From CF-167 sp963695195 (GTDB lineage Bacteria; Chloroflexota; Limnocylindria; QHBO01), in contig CAVOGE010000007.1 in the NCBI GenBank assembly GCA_963695195.1, forward strand, positions 434,001-498,000: a stretch of DNA of 64,000 nt. The letters are read 5' to 3'. The position numbers and the translations under genes are program-made. Shown here in pieces: positions 25,453 to 34,502 of this stretch. Under the pieces are notes generated by a model, which ran no database searches, was not told the origin of the DNA, and was given only the letters and a program-made list of their open reading frames with translations. Each line of letters starts with the position of its first letter. Position 1 is the first letter of the stretch.

Positions 25453-25481
25453 TTGACGCCGGTGGGTGGGCCGCATACTGT
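25453..25481 (+). promoter_or_regulatory. Possible sigma70-like promoter upstream of the lipoprotein gene
   Basis: TTGACG at 25453-25458 is followed at 17 nt by TACTGT (25476-25481), or at 15 nt by CATACT. It lies about 95 bp before the lipoprotein ATG at 25577. The rest of 25312-25576 holds nothing I can assign. Confidence 0.3.
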
Positions 25482-25576
25482 CCGCACGTCGCGCGACTTG
25501 CACCGGCGCCGCCAACGGATCTGTTGGGGTGTTCCGCCGTCGCCACGATCGAGCGATGCGGAGGACAGTGTCGACC

Positions 25577-26053
25577 ATGCGCCTTACCCGGTTCCCGGCT
25601 CTCATCGCGGTTCCACTCCTCGCGCTCATGCTGGCAGCCTGCAGCGCCGGAAGCCCCTCGCCCTCAACGGACGATGGTGGCGGCGGCGGAGGCGGCGAGA
25701 GCACGCCGGCAGCCACGCCCGACAACGGTGGCGGGGGCGGCGGCGACGTCGAGCAGGTGGCCGAAGATCTCGTTCCCCCGAACTCTTCGCAGCTCAGCCA
25801 GACGAATTCCGAGGGTGTCATCTGGACCGTGTACGAGTCCACGGACTCACCCGAATCGCTGAAGAACTTCTACGAGAACGCGATTCCCCAAACAGGAATG
25901 CAGGTCTTCAGCACCTCGACCGTGGAAGACACCTACTCGTGGGTCTTCGCCCAGGACGACGGTTCGTCGTTCGGCGGGTCGGTCACGGTTGGCCCGGCGT
26001 CGGATGGCGGCAGCGGCTCGTCGGTCATCGTGATCGTGAGTGACGGCGGCTGA
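25577..26053 (+). CDS. Small secreted lipoprotein of unknown function
   Basis: The 158-residue protein has a lipoprotein signal peptide with lipobox LAAC (about residues 15-18), so the mature protein is lipid-anchored outside. Next come two low-complexity Gly/Asp/Ser stretches (about 28-55) and a compact C-terminal domain of ~100 residues (VYESTDSPESLKNFYENAI ...). That domain resembles small beta-alpha domains seen in Chloroflexota lipoproteins; I know no name for it. The start is the ATG at 25577, with GGAGG about 12 nt upstream; the ATG at 25556 has no site. A hairpin terminator follows. Confidence 0.75.
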   Translation: MRLTRFPALIAVPLLALMLAACSAGSPSPSTDDGGGGGGGESTPAATPDNGGGGGGDVEQVAEDLVPPNSSQLSQTNSEGVIWTVYESTDSPESLKNFYENAIPQTGMQVFSTSTVEDTYSWVFAQDDGSSFGGSVTVGPASDGGSGSSVIVIVSDGG

Positions 26054-26077
26054 TCGCACCTCGCTTCCCGTAGGGCG

Positions 26078-26110
26078 CTAACGCCCGGTGGTTCATCCGC
26101 CGGGCGTTAG
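26078..26110. terminator. Hairpin between two convergent genes
   Basis: CTAACGCCCGG (26078-26088) pairs perfectly with CCGGGCGTTAG (26100-26110). The stem extends inward by TGG/CCG with one wobble to a 5-nt loop. It lies 24 bp after the lipoprotein stop and 54 bp after the stop of the convergent glycosyltransferase gene. It may therefore end both transcripts. There is no T-tract on either side, so it is not a classical intrinsic terminator. Confidence 0.6.
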
Positions 26111-26164
26111 GTATCGAGCTCGACCCCGTCGCGCCGGTCAACGCCTCCTGCGTTGCGGGCCCGG

Positions 26165-27340
26165 TCACTGCCGCGCCGCGAGTCGCTCCACGATCTCCAC
26201 GTAGCGGGCAGCCTGGGCGACCCAGTCATACGCGGCCGCCTGGCGTCGGGCTTCGCTGCCAAGTGCGGCCGCGGCGCGGGGATCGGCCGCCAGCCCCACG
26301 ATGGCGGCGGCCAGCGCGCCGGGATCAGCGCCGGGCACGAACCGCATGGCGTCGTCCGTGAAATGAGCGCGGAAGGTGGCGAGATCGCTGGCGATCACCG
26401 GCGTGCCCATGGCAGCCAGCTCGAGCAGCTTGGTTGAGAGGGAGTACTGCAGGTACGGCTCGGGGAGGGTCGGCACCAGGCCGACATCCGCGCCGGCGAT
26501 CAGTGCCGGCAGGTCGTCCATCGCCACCGGTCCGTTGATTCTCACGCGGTCCGCAGTGCCGGTTCGCGCTACGGATCGCTCCAGCGCTTCGCGATGCGGC
26601 CCGTCCCCATAGATGTCGAGGCGAAGTGGAAGGGCATCGCCGATGCGGGCGACCGCCTCCACCAGCACCTCACTGCCGTAGATCCGCTGCAGGCTCGAGT
26701 GGTGGATCAGCCGCAGCTCGCCATCCTCCATGAAGCCCCGGCGCGGGTGGCGCGACGGGTCGAAGAGGCGAGGATCGGCGCTATTCATGACCACCGAGAT
26801 CCTGTCCGGCGAAACGCCGCGCCTGATCGACAGCTGTCGCAGCGGCTCGTGCACGGTGATCAGCTCATCGGCAACCGCGGCCGAGGCGCGAGCGGCCAGG
26901 GCAACCAGCGGCAGCAATGCGCGTCGCGCTCCGCTCCCGAAGCGGTCGCGATAGAACTCGGGCATGTCCTCGTGGAGGTCGAGCAGCAGCGGCACACCGC
27001 CGAGGCGCAACGGCGCCGCCGCAAAGGCAAGGACGTCCGGAACGGTCGCCACCTGCACCAGCCGATAGCGCCGCCGCCGGTGCTCGCGCGCCAGCCTGAC
27101 CGCTGCGATCCCGCCAAAGGCCAGGTACTCGGCGAGATGGCCGGCCAGCCCGACGACGCCGCGCCGCACGGGGAGGCGGATCACGCGAACCGATTCGATC
27201 AGCTCCTCGGCCTCCTCGCCGTCGGCGCGCAGGACGAACAGGTCGACCTCGTGACCGGCACGGACCAGCGCATCGGTCTGTCGACGCAGGCGCGGATCGC
27301 CGGGATAGACCGCGTGGGCGACCATCGCGAGGCGGCTCAA
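26165..27340 (-). CDS. GT4-type glycosyltransferase
   Basis: The 391-residue GT-B protein has an N-terminal RLAMVAHAVYPGDPRLRRQ segment, the LLLDLHEDMPEFYRDRF block typical of a GT4 sub-group near 130, and a C-terminal donor site with STKLLELAAMGTPVIASDL near 315. The start is a TTG at 27340 that overlaps the mazG stop (TTGA), with AGGTGA 8 nt upstream; an ATG at 27325 is the alternative. It is thus coupled to mazG. The substrate is unknown. Confidence 0.85.
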   Translation of the reverse strand: MSRLAMVAHAVYPGDPRLRRQTDALVRAGHEVDLFVLRADGEEAEELIESVRVIRLPVRRGVVGLAGHLAEYLAFGGIAAVRLAREHRRRRYRLVQVATVPDVLAFAAAPLRLGGVPLLLDLHEDMPEFYRDRFGSGARRALLPLVALAARASAAVADELITVHEPLRQLSIRRGVSPDRISVVMNSADPRLFDPSRHPRRGFMEDGELRLIHHSSLQRIYGSEVLVEAVARIGDALPLRLDIYGDGPHREALERSVARTGTADRVRINGPVAMDDLPALIAGADVGLVPTLPEPYLQYSLSTKLLELAAMGTPVIASDLATFRAHFTDDAMRFVPGADPGALAAAIVGLAADPRAAAALGSEARRQAAAYDWVAQAARYVEIVERLAARQ

Positions 27341-28476
27341 CGTGACTTCACCTCGTTCCAGAGCTGGTCCTTCTCGTCGGAGTCGAGCTCGGCGAGCGCC
27401 AGGCCGCGCTCCGCGGCGAGCGCCTCGACGCGGGCGTAGCGCTCGACCCAGCGGTGGTTGGCCGCCCGAAGAGCCTCCTCCGGGTCGAGCTTCATCCAAC
27501 GCGCCAGATTGACCGCCGCGAAGATGACGTCACCGAATTCGTGCAGTCGCTCGTCGCGGCCCGCGTCGCCTTCGGTCGCCGCCGCCTGGTGCAGCTCGTC
27601 GAGCTCCTCCGCGACCTTCTCCCAGACGCCATCGATCGCGGGCCAGTCCCAGCCGAGCGAGGAGGCTCGCTCCTGGATCTCGCGACTGGCCGCCAGGGCG
27701 GGCAGGGCGCGGGCGACGCCGGCGAAGGCGGACGGCTCGTGGCCGGCATCGGTCCGCTCGGCGGCCTTGATCGACTCCCAGTTGCGCAGAACCTCCTCGG
27801 CGCCGCTCACCTCCACGTCCCCGAAGACGTGCGGGTGACGCCGGATGATCTTGGCGCCGAGGGTGCGATAGACATCGGTCAGGTCGAAGGTGCCGTCCTC
27901 CGCGGCGAGCTGCGCGTGCAGGATGATCTGCAGGAACAGGTCCCCAAGCTCCTCGATGAGCTCGGCCGGTCCCCCGTGCTCGATCGCGTCGACCAGCTCA
28001 TACGCCTCCTCGAGCACAAACGGGCGCAGGCTGGCGTGCGTCTGCTTTCGATCCCACGGACAGCCGTTCGGCGCGCGCAGACGCGCTGAGATGGCGGCCA
28101 TGCCGTGCGGCGAGGCGAGGTTGTCGACCAGGGGCAGGGGCGGCACCAGCCAGTGACGGGCAGCCAACTCGGGGTCGGCGAGGGCATGAAGTGGCGAGGT
28201 CAACCCCTCCGGCAGGGCGCGCAGCACGTGTCCCGGCGGGTAGAGGGCGGCCAGCACCGCGAGAGCACTGGCCCGTGCATGGCGCCCTGGCAGAACGGAA
28301 CCTCGGGCTTCATCCTGCTGCGGCGAGGCCGATGCGTCAGCGGCGAGCAGAACGAGCGGGATCGACGGATCGAAGGCGAGGGCGGACAGTCGAGCCACCG
28401 ATACCACCTGGATCCCGTCGGCCGGGTCGAGCCCGGCCGCCGCAAGGAGCTCATCGACGCCGGTTGACGACGTCAC
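27337..28476 (-). CDS. mazG: Nucleoside triphosphate pyrophosphohydrolase MazG with a truncated methylase-like N-terminus
   Basis: MazG splits (d)NTPs to NMP and PPi and cleans up abnormal nucleotides. Residues ~120-379 hold two MazG domains: CPWDRKQTHASLRPFVLEEAYELVDA near 140, EELGDLFLQIILHA near 170, and a second DELHEFGDVIFAAVN-type motif near 325 (all-alpha, EExxE metal sites). Residues 1-115 resemble only the second half of a tetrapyrrole methylase domain as found in YabN-type fusions (LDPADGIQVV, then LAALYPPGHVL). They lack its SAM-binding first half. It follows the PPIase gene by 11 bp and overlaps the next gene. Confidence 0.9.
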   Translation of the reverse strand: MTSSTGVDELLAAAGLDPADGIQVVSVARLSALAFDPSIPLVLLAADASASPQQDEARGSVLPGRHARASALAVLAALYPPGHVLRALPEGLTSPLHALADPELAARHWLVPPLPLVDNLASPHGMAAISARLRAPNGCPWDRKQTHASLRPFVLEEAYELVDAIEHGGPAELIEELGDLFLQIILHAQLAAEDGTFDLTDVYRTLGAKIIRRHPHVFGDVEVSGAEEVLRNWESIKAAERTDAGHEPSAFAGVARALPALAASREIQERASSLGWDWPAIDGVWEKVAEELDELHQAAATEGDAGRDERLHEFGDVIFAAVNLARWMKLDPEEALRAANHRWVERYARVEALAAERGLALAELDSDEKDQLWNEVKSR

Positions 28477-28487
28477 GCTTCCCGACC

Positions 28488-30215
28488 TCAGGCGGCGCTG
28501 GATGCCGTGAAGTCAGGATCGACCCAGATCTGGGAGCTGGACCGCACCTCGGCGATCCACCGCGTGAAGCCGGACTGGCGCACGCGTTCGATCTGCTGCT
28601 TCGGCACCCAGCGAAGGTCGGAACTGTCGACGAGTTTGAAGATCCAGAACCCGTTGCCAGTCTCGATGACGTCGCTGATCTGATTCGGCGTCGTCATCTC
28701 GAAGATGGCGTGGCTGCGGTCCTCCTCGAGCTGGTACGGGATCACCCACCCGAGTTCGCCGCCCTTGGCGGCGGTGCTGCTGTCCTCGCTCTGCTCCCTT
28801 GCCAGCTGGGCGAAGGCCTCAGGGTCGTCACGCAACTGTTCCACCAGCCTGTCCGCCTGGTCCTGCGCAGTCGTGCGCGTATCGGTGACCTGGATGACGT
28901 GGTAGCCGAACTGCGTCTTCACCGGCTCGCTCACCTCACCGACTGTCAGGTCGGCGATGGCAGCCTCGAATTCGGCCACGAAGTTGCCGGAGGTCGGGTC
29001 ATACCAGCCCAGGTCGCCCCCTTTCGATCGGCTCCCCGGGTCGTCACTGTCGGCGGCGATGACATACCAGTCGGCATCGGGCTCGAGTGCGTCGTCTCGG
29101 AAGCCGTTCGCGCGCGCCAGCGCGGCAGCCCATTGATCCTCGGTCGCCGCGCTCTGGTCATCGGCGCCGGGGATCGGCTGCGCCAGGTAGTGGCGCACGC
29201 GCTGCTTCGGAATCGGGACGCCCTGGTCGGCGGCGATGAAGATCTGGGACACGTTCCGCTGTGGCTGGTAGCGGACCATCACGACATTCTCGAAGTGCTC
29301 GCGGAACTTCTGGCGCAGCAGTTCGCTGCGCACGTAGGCGCGATACTCGGCCTCGGTCACCCCGGCTCCCGACAGCAGATCGATCAGCGGCTGGTCCGGT
29401 CCGGCAGGGCGGCGCTCGTCGAGTCGCAGGATGTGGTAGCCGGTGTCGTCCCTGGTCGGGCCGAGCAGGTCGCCGGCCGTGGCGTTCGCATCGGTTACTT
29501 CGGCGAAGTAGTCCGCATACTGGAAATCGGCCTCCTGGATCCAGCCGATGAGGCCATCAAACGCGGCGGCAGGGTCGTCGGACCTGTCGCGGGCGACGGT
29601 CGCGAAGTCGGCGCCGCCCTGGAGCTCGGCGAAGATGGCGCCCGCCTCCCCCTCGGCGCGCGCCCAGTCAGCATCGGTCGGCGTGTCGCCGGCCTGGGCG
29701 TCGTCCGGCAGCGCGTCCACGCTGACCACCGACAGCTTGATGCGCTCCTGCAGCGATCGCCGGCGTGTGATCTCGGCATCCAGCTCGGCGTCGGATATGG
29801 TCAGGCCGTACTTGCCGGCGGCGTGCTCCAGGGCATTGCCGAGCACGAGCGACTCTGTCGCCGTCCCGGCGAGAGCCTGCAGCTGATCCGTGACGACGCT
29901 CAGCTGCTGGTTGATGATCGAGTCGCGCGTTCCGCCCAACTGGCCCTGCAGATCAAGGCCGGCGGCCTGGAGCTCCGATCCGATCGCGTCCATCCGCTTG
30001 GTGAGGTCGTCGACGGTGTAGGCATCGCCGTTGGCATAGGCCACCTGGCGCAGGTGAGCGGCGTAGTGATCGTTCCAGACGGTCGCCCCGAAGATGCCGA
30101 CCGCGACCGCGATGGCTACCGCAAAGCCGCCGATGACCAGCTGCTGGCTGCGCAGCTCGTCCTGCCAGCGCGGACGGTGTTTTCGGTCGAGGACCGGTCG
30201 GCTACGAAAGGACAT
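28488..30215 (-). CDS. Extracytoplasmic peptidyl-prolyl isomerase, parvulin type, with three rotamase domains
   Basis: The 575-residue protein has an N-terminal transmembrane helix (about 25-47), a SurA_N-like helical part (~55-165) and three parvulin modules. These lie near 200-275 (FATVARDRSDDP ... GYHILRLDE), 360-445 (SKGGDLGWYD ... GYHVIQVTD) and 455-530 (GGELGWVIPY ... GFWIFKLVD). It assists folding of secreted proteins outside the membrane, as PrsA/SurA do. A TAGCAT box (30275-30280) lies about 60 nt upstream. It is the first gene of a run with mazG and a glycosyltransferase. Three rotamase copies are unusual; one or two are typical. Confidence 0.88.
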   Translation of the reverse strand: MSFRSRPVLDRKHRPRWQDELRSQQLVIGGFAVAIAVAVGIFGATVWNDHYAAHLRQVAYANGDAYTVDDLTKRMDAIGSELQAAGLDLQGQLGGTRDSIINQQLSVVTDQLQALAGTATESLVLGNALEHAAGKYGLTISDAELDAEITRRRSLQERIKLSVVSVDALPDDAQAGDTPTDADWARAEGEAGAIFAELQGGADFATVARDRSDDPAAAFDGLIGWIQEADFQYADYFAEVTDANATAGDLLGPTRDDTGYHILRLDERRPAGPDQPLIDLLSGAGVTEAEYRAYVRSELLRQKFREHFENVVMVRYQPQRNVSQIFIAADQGVPIPKQRVRHYLAQPIPGADDQSAATEDQWAAALARANGFRDDALEPDADWYVIAADSDDPGSRSKGGDLGWYDPTSGNFVAEFEAAIADLTVGEVSEPVKTQFGYHVIQVTDTRTTAQDQADRLVEQLRDDPEAFAQLAREQSEDSSTAAKGGELGWVIPYQLEEDRSHAIFEMTTPNQISDVIETGNGFWIFKLVDSSDLRWVPKQQIERVRQSGFTRWIAEVRSSSQIWVDPDFTASSAA

Positions 30216-30314
30216 GGGGGCAGCGCGTTCTCCGCAGGGCGGGAGAGGATGGCGTCAACATCGGGCGAGGCGCCATGCTAGCCGAAGAGGGCCATTCCTG
30301 CCATCGCCGACGCC

Positions 30315-31091
30315 TCAATGGGAGCGGCGAACGGCGTCGCGCATCGCCTCCCAGCGCAGGCGGAGGACGAGCACCAGCGCCTCGCCGACGATCCCACCGC
30401 GCATCTTCGAGCGGCCGGCAACACGCTCCCGAAAGATGATGGGGACCTGGACGATCTTCGCGCCGCGACGGTGCGCCCACCAGGTCGTCTCGACCTGGAA
30501 GCCATATCCACTCGCGCTCGACTCGCGCAGCCGAACTGCTTCCAGCACCTCTCGACGCCAGGCCTTGAAGCCGCCGGTCAGGTCGCGATATGGGAGGAGC
30601 AGCACCGTCCGCGCGAAGAGCGTGCCGGCCCGGCTGATCAGTTGGCGGTAGAGCGGCCAGCCGACCGTCCCACCGCCAGGCAGGTAGCGCGTGCCGAGCA
30701 CCAGATCCGCATCGTTCATGAGCGGCGTCAGGAGGCGCGGCAGATCGGCAGGGTCGTGGCTGAAGTCGGCATCCATCTGCACCACCGCCCGCGTCCCGGG
30801 ACGGTCGAGCGCCCAGCGGAATGCGTCGCGGTAGGCCACCGCCAGGCCTTCCTTGGCCGATCGGTGCAGAACCACGACGCGGGGTTCGTCAGCGGCCAGC
30901 GCATCGGCCAGCTCCCCGGTCCCGTCCGGCGAGCTGTCGTCCACCACCAGCACGCTCGCCTCTGGCAGGGCGGCCAGCACGGCGGTGACGAGTCCCTCCA
31001 GGTTCTCGCGCTCGTTGTAGGTGGGCACGACTACGACCACGCCGCTCCCCGCGGCAAGTCCGACGCGACGCTGCACGCCCTCCATGGTCAA
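30315..31091 (-). CDS. GT2 glycosyltransferase, polyprenol-phosphate mannosyltransferase (Dpm1)-like
   Basis: The 258-residue GT-A protein has VVVPTYNERENLEGLV near 20-35, the VVDDSSPDGTGEL block, the metal-binding MDADFSHDPADLP (DxD) near 112 and the RVAGRSKM signature near 225 seen in Dpm1/ArnC-type enzymes. It has no C-terminal membrane helices. It would move a hexose from GDP- or UDP-sugar to polyprenyl phosphate, or act as a chain transferase for the sugar made by the operon. The TTG at 31091 overlaps the upstream stop (TTGA), matching the 4-bp overlaps along this operon; an ATG at 31085 is the alternative. Confidence 0.87.
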   Translation of the reverse strand: MTMEGVQRRVGLAAGSGVVVVVPTYNERENLEGLVTAVLAALPEASVLVVDDSSPDGTGELADALAADEPRVVVLHRSAKEGLAVAYRDAFRWALDRPGTRAVVQMDADFSHDPADLPRLLTPLMNDADLVLGTRYLPGGGTVGWPLYRQLISRAGTLFARTVLLLPYRDLTGGFKAWRREVLEAVRLRESSASGYGFQVETTWWAHRRGAKIVQVPIIFRERVAGRSKMRGGIVGEALVLVLRLRWEAMRDAVRRSH

Positions 31092-32362
31092 CGGCCGATG
31101 CCGAGGTAAGCCACGCCGGCAGCCTCGACGCTGGTACGGTCCAGCGCGTTACGGCCGTCGATCAGCAGCTCCAGCTCCGGGATCTCCCGCAGGTCGATCG
31201 ACCGGTAGGCGTCGTGGCCGGCCTGCACGATGGCGCCGCGCACCGGCACTGGCGCGCCCAGATCGTACGGCTCGAACCCGAGTGAGCGGATGTGCTCGTC
31301 CGAGAAGTACGGGTCGTGCCCGTAGACGATCGCCCCGGCGGCTCGCAGCTCGTCACGGATCTTGAAGGCCGAGCTGAAGGCATCCTCGCGAACGTCAGCG
31401 CGATACGCGATGCCCAGCACCAGCACGCCGGTACCGTCGAGGGCGCCGATCCGATCACGAAGCTGGTCGACCGCCCAGCCTCCCATCTCCTCGTTGATCT
31501 GGCGCGCCAGGGGCGGGAGACGAAGGTCGGGCTCGTCGTTGAACAGGAAGTGGGGGTAGACCGGGATGCAGTGGCCGCCCACACCGACCCCGGGGGCGTG
31601 AATGTGGCTGAACGGCTGCGAGTTGGCGGCCGCGATCACCTCGGTGACGTCGATGCCGCGCCTCGCCGCATAGCGGGCGTACTCGTTGGCGAGCGCAATG
31701 TTCACGTCGCGGTAGGTCGTCTCGGCGAGCTTGGTCATCTCCGCGGTCTCGGCATTCGAGACGGCACGAACCTCGGTCCCCTCTGCCAGGGCGGACCGAT
31801 AGAACTCGACTGCACGGCGCGTGCCTTCCGGACTCGTGCCGCCCACGATCTTCGGGTAGCGCTGGAGGTCCAGCAGGACCCGACCGACCAGGACGCGTTC
31901 GGGCGAGAAGGCGAGGTGAAAATCGCGGTCGAGGTTGAGGCCGCTGCCGGCCTCGAGCATTGGGCCGAAGCGATCGCGGGTGGTGCCGACCGGCAGCGTC
32001 GTCTCGTAGATCACGATCGTCCCCGGCTGCAGGCCGGCCGCAATCTCGCGCGTGGCTGCGTCGATCGGCCCGAAGTCGATCTGGCGACGCTCGTCCACCA
32101 CAACCGGGACGATGACGACCACGACGTCCGCCTCCCGCACACCCGCAGCGTCATCCGTCGTCGCACGCAGGCGGCCGGCGGCCACGAGCCCGGGCACCTG
32201 TGTCGTCAGTGCGGGCTCATCGTCGTGCGGAGACTCACCGCGGTTGATCGCATCGACGATCCACGCGGCCACGTCACAGCCGATCACGTCGTGGCCGCGG
32301 CCGGCGTACTGGACGGCGAGCGGAAGGCCGATATGGCCGAGCCCGACGACCGCGACCTTCAC
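31088..32362 (-). CDS. UDP-N-acetylglucosamine 6-dehydrogenase (WbpA/WecC type)
   Basis: This 424-residue nucleotide-sugar dehydrogenase oxidises C6 of a UDP-HexNAc to the uronic acid with NAD+. It has the NAD motif GLGHIGLPLA at 7-16, the ETTLPVGTT block, FSPERVLVG, a KLAETTYRDVNIALANE core and the catalytic cysteine in GGHCIPVYPHF near 260. The ETTLPVGTT and GGHCIPVYP forms fit the WbpA/TviB/WecC group better than UDP-glucose dehydrogenases. In this operon UDP-GlcNAc is the likely substrate, giving UDP-GlcNAcA for the Gfo/Idh enzyme upstream. Confidence 0.9.
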   Translation of the reverse strand: MKVAVVGLGHIGLPLAVQYAGRGHDVIGCDVAAWIVDAINRGESPHDDEPALTTQVPGLVAAGRLRATTDDAAGVREADVVVVIVPVVVDERRQIDFGPIDAATREIAAGLQPGTIVIYETTLPVGTTRDRFGPMLEAGSGLNLDRDFHLAFSPERVLVGRVLLDLQRYPKIVGGTSPEGTRRAVEFYRSALAEGTEVRAVSNAETAEMTKLAETTYRDVNIALANEYARYAARRGIDVTEVIAAANSQPFSHIHAPGVGVGGHCIPVYPHFLFNDEPDLRLPPLARQINEEMGGWAVDQLRDRIGALDGTGVLVLGIAYRADVREDAFSSAFKIRDELRAAGAIVYGHDPYFSDEHIRSLGFEPYDLGAPVPVRGAIVQAGHDAYRSIDLREIPELELLIDGRNALDRTSVEAAGVAYLGIGR

Positions 32363-33405
32363 GCCAGCACCTCCCGCAGCTCGTCGCCGGCAACGACACG
32401 CCCATCGCGGGCGGAATCGACCATCGCTCGCGCCAGCAGGAGGGCGACCATCGCCTCGTGCGGGTCGACCGGCGGCGGCCCGTCCTCGCGCACCGCGCGC
32501 GCGAACTCGGACAGCTCCACCACCAGCGGCTCCTGGCGGCGAATCACTCGACGCGTCATCTCGCCCTCCGCGACCGATGCCACGCCTGCCGCCCCTCCGT
32601 TCCCGCTGAGCCGCCGCGCATCTGGATTCGGATAGAAGACCAGATCCTGGGCGAGATAGTCGGCGACGTACATGCCGCGCTCGCCGGTGACGCTCAGGGT
32701 GCGGACCTTGGTCGGCGTGAGCCAGTTGATATCGAGCACGCCGACCGCGCCATTCGCAAATTTCATGAGCCCCACGAAGAGGTCCTCGTGATCGGTGTGG
32801 ATGCGCTGCTCGGTCTCGGCATAGAGGCGGACCGGGTCCGAGCCGAGCAGGAATCGCATCACATCGAGATCATGCGGCGCCAGGTCCACCACCACGCCGA
32901 CGTCGCGGATGCGAGCGGGGAAGGGGCCGAGCCGCGTGGCGCGGATCTCAAAGATGCGCCCGAGCTCACCTGCCGCCAACCGCCGTCGCAGTTCCAGGAT
33001 CGCCGGGTTGAAACGCTCGATGTGCCCGACGGTCAGCATCCGGCCAGCGCGCCTGGCAGCATCCATCATCTGCTCGGCCTCTGCGCGGCTGGCGGCGATC
33101 GGCTTCTCGACGAGAACGTGGGTGCCGGCTCCCAGCGCCGCGAGCGCAATCGGCAGGTGGAGCGAGGTCGGAGCCACGATGCTCAGCAGGTCGAGCGACG
33201 TGGAGGCAAGCATCTCCTCGGCCGAGGCGTAGCCCTCCGCCGCGCGGCCCTGGGTCGCTCGACGGACTGCCTCCGGCTCAGGATCGGCGACGGCGACCAG
33301 CTCGACCCCGTCGACCGCCTCGTCCCACACGCGCACGTGGTTGCGACCCATCATGCCAAGGCCGACCACGCCGGCCCGCAACGCTCGCGAGCCAGAGCCG
33401 CTCAT
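32359..33405 (-). CDS. Gfo/Idh/MocA family sugar-nucleotide 3-dehydrogenase (WbpB type)
   Basis: The 348-residue protein begins with the NAD motif GVVGLGMMGRNH (about 12-23) and carries the family signature EKP (HVLVEKPIAAS near 100). A later VVVDLAPHDLDVMRFLLG block holds the catalytic Asp/His pair. It fits WbpB-type oxidases, which make the 3-keto derivative of UDP-GlcNAcA. It starts with the ATG at 33405, overlapping the aminotransferase stop by 4 bp; open frame further upstream is a shadow. The 3-keto role is inferred from the five-gene context. Confidence 0.87.
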   Translation of the reverse strand: MSGSGSRALRAGVVGLGMMGRNHVRVWDEAVDGVELVAVADPEPEAVRRATQGRAAEGYASAEEMLASTSLDLLSIVAPTSLHLPIALAALGAGTHVLVEKPIAASRAEAEQMMDAARRAGRMLTVGHIERFNPAILELRRRLAAGELGRIFEIRATRLGPFPARIRDVGVVVDLAPHDLDVMRFLLGSDPVRLYAETEQRIHTDHEDLFVGLMKFANGAVGVLDINWLTPTKVRTLSVTGERGMYVADYLAQDLVFYPNPDARRLSGNGGAAGVASVAEGEMTRRVIRRQEPLVVELSEFARAVREDGPPPVDPHEAMVALLLARAMVDSARDGRVVAGDELREVLA

Positions 33406-34502
33406 GCCTTGGCCCCGTCGATGGGACCGAGCTTGGCCGCGACCTCGTTGACCGCGGCGATCACCGTCTGCGCCTCCGCATCGGAAAGGGAGGGATGAAC
33501 CGGAATCGACACGACCTGGTCGGTCAGCCGCTCGGCCACCGGGTAGTGCTGCTCGCCGTAGCCCAGCGCCACGAACGGCTTCTGATGATGGACCGGGATC
33601 GGGTAGTAGATGCCTGTCCCGACGCCGCGCTCGCGGAGTTGCTCGACGAACTCGTCTCGGCGGTTCACCCGAATCGTGTACTGATGGTAGACGTGCGTGA
33701 CCCCGGGCTTCACCCACGGGGTGATCACGCCGCGCAGTTCGGCGTCGTAGCGCGCGGCGATCGCGCGGCGACGCTCGTTGTAGCCGGCCAGCTTGGGTAG
33801 CTGGCCGAGCCCGATGGAGGCGTGGATATCGGTCATGCGGAAGTTGTAGCCGACCGTGTCATGGTGGTAGCGCACCTTCATCCCGTGTTCGCGCAGGAGC
33901 CGCGCGCGATCCGCCACGTCGCCGTCCGCCGTGGTCAGCATGCCCCCCTCGCCGGTGGTCATGTTCTTGGTCGGGTAGAACGAGAAGCATCCCGCTCCCC
34001 AGGTACCCGAGCGGCGATCCGCGATGGCGGCACCGTGGCTCTGGCACGCGTCCTCCACCACCGCCAGGCCGTGGCGGTCGGCGATGGCGGCGATGGCCGT
34101 CATGTCGGCCGGCTGCCCATACAGGCTGATCGGCATGATCGCCCTGGTGCGCGGCGTGATGGCGGCCTCGACAAGGGCCGGATCGATGTTGAAGGTCGTC
34201 TCCTGCACGTCGACGAAGACCGGAGTCGCGCCGGTGTAGAGGATGCTGTTGGCGCTGGCGATGAAGGTGAACGGGACGGTCACGACCTCGTCGCCGGGAC
34301 CGATGCCGTAGCCCAGCAGGGCGAGGTGCAGCGCGGTCGTGCCCGAACTGGTGGCTACCGCGTGCGGGGTCCCGATGAACTCGGCAAAGCGCTCCTCGAG
34401 CTCGCGGACGCGCGCGCCCTGGGCGAGCGCGCCGGAACTGAGCGCGCTCCAGACCAGGTCCTTCTCCTCGTCGCCCATCTGCGGGCGTGCGATCGGGATC
34501 AC
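33402..34502 (-). CDS. DegT/DnrJ/EryC1 sugar-nucleotide aminotransferase (WbpE type)
   Basis: The 366-residue PLP enzyme has FIGTPHAVATSSGTTALHLAL near 35, DACQSHGA near 165 and the PLP lysine in SFYPTKNMTTGEGG near 190. It is the expected 3-aminotransferase after WbpB. The start is the GTG at 34502, which overlaps the true wecB-type stop (GTGA). An apparent run-on with the upstream gene is caused by a single-base frameshift there (see the next entry). It is one link in a chain of 4-bp overlaps. Confidence 0.92.
   Translation of the reverse strand: MIPIARPQMGDEEKDLVWSALSSGALAQGARVRELEERFAEFIGTPHAVATSSGTTALHLALLGYGIGPGDEVVTVPFTFIASANSILYTGATPVFVDVQETTFNIDPALVEAAITPRTRAIMPISLYGQPADMTAIAAIADRHGLAVVEDACQSHGAAIADRRSGTWGAGCFSFYPTKNMTTGEGGMLTTADGDVADRARLLREHGMKVRYHHDTVGYNFRMTDIHASIGLGQLPKLAGYNERRRAIAARYDAELRGVITPWVKPGVTHVYHQYTIRVNRRDEFVEQLRERGVGTGIYYPIPVHHQKPFVALGYGEQHYPVAERLTDQVVSIPVHPSLSDAEAQTVIAAVNEVAAKLGPIDGAKA

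Noticed and set aside
25205..25546. N-terminal extension of the short sugar-phosphate transferase
   Set aside because: It would run through the tRNA-Pro gene and has no coding character.
28191..30281. A 696-codon plus-strand frame opposite the PPIase and mazG genes
   Set aside because: Long antisense frames are expected at this GC content. It has no recognisable domain and the minus-strand genes are clear. The same applies to the large antisense frames at 3000-4361, 12612-13940 and 31292-32635.
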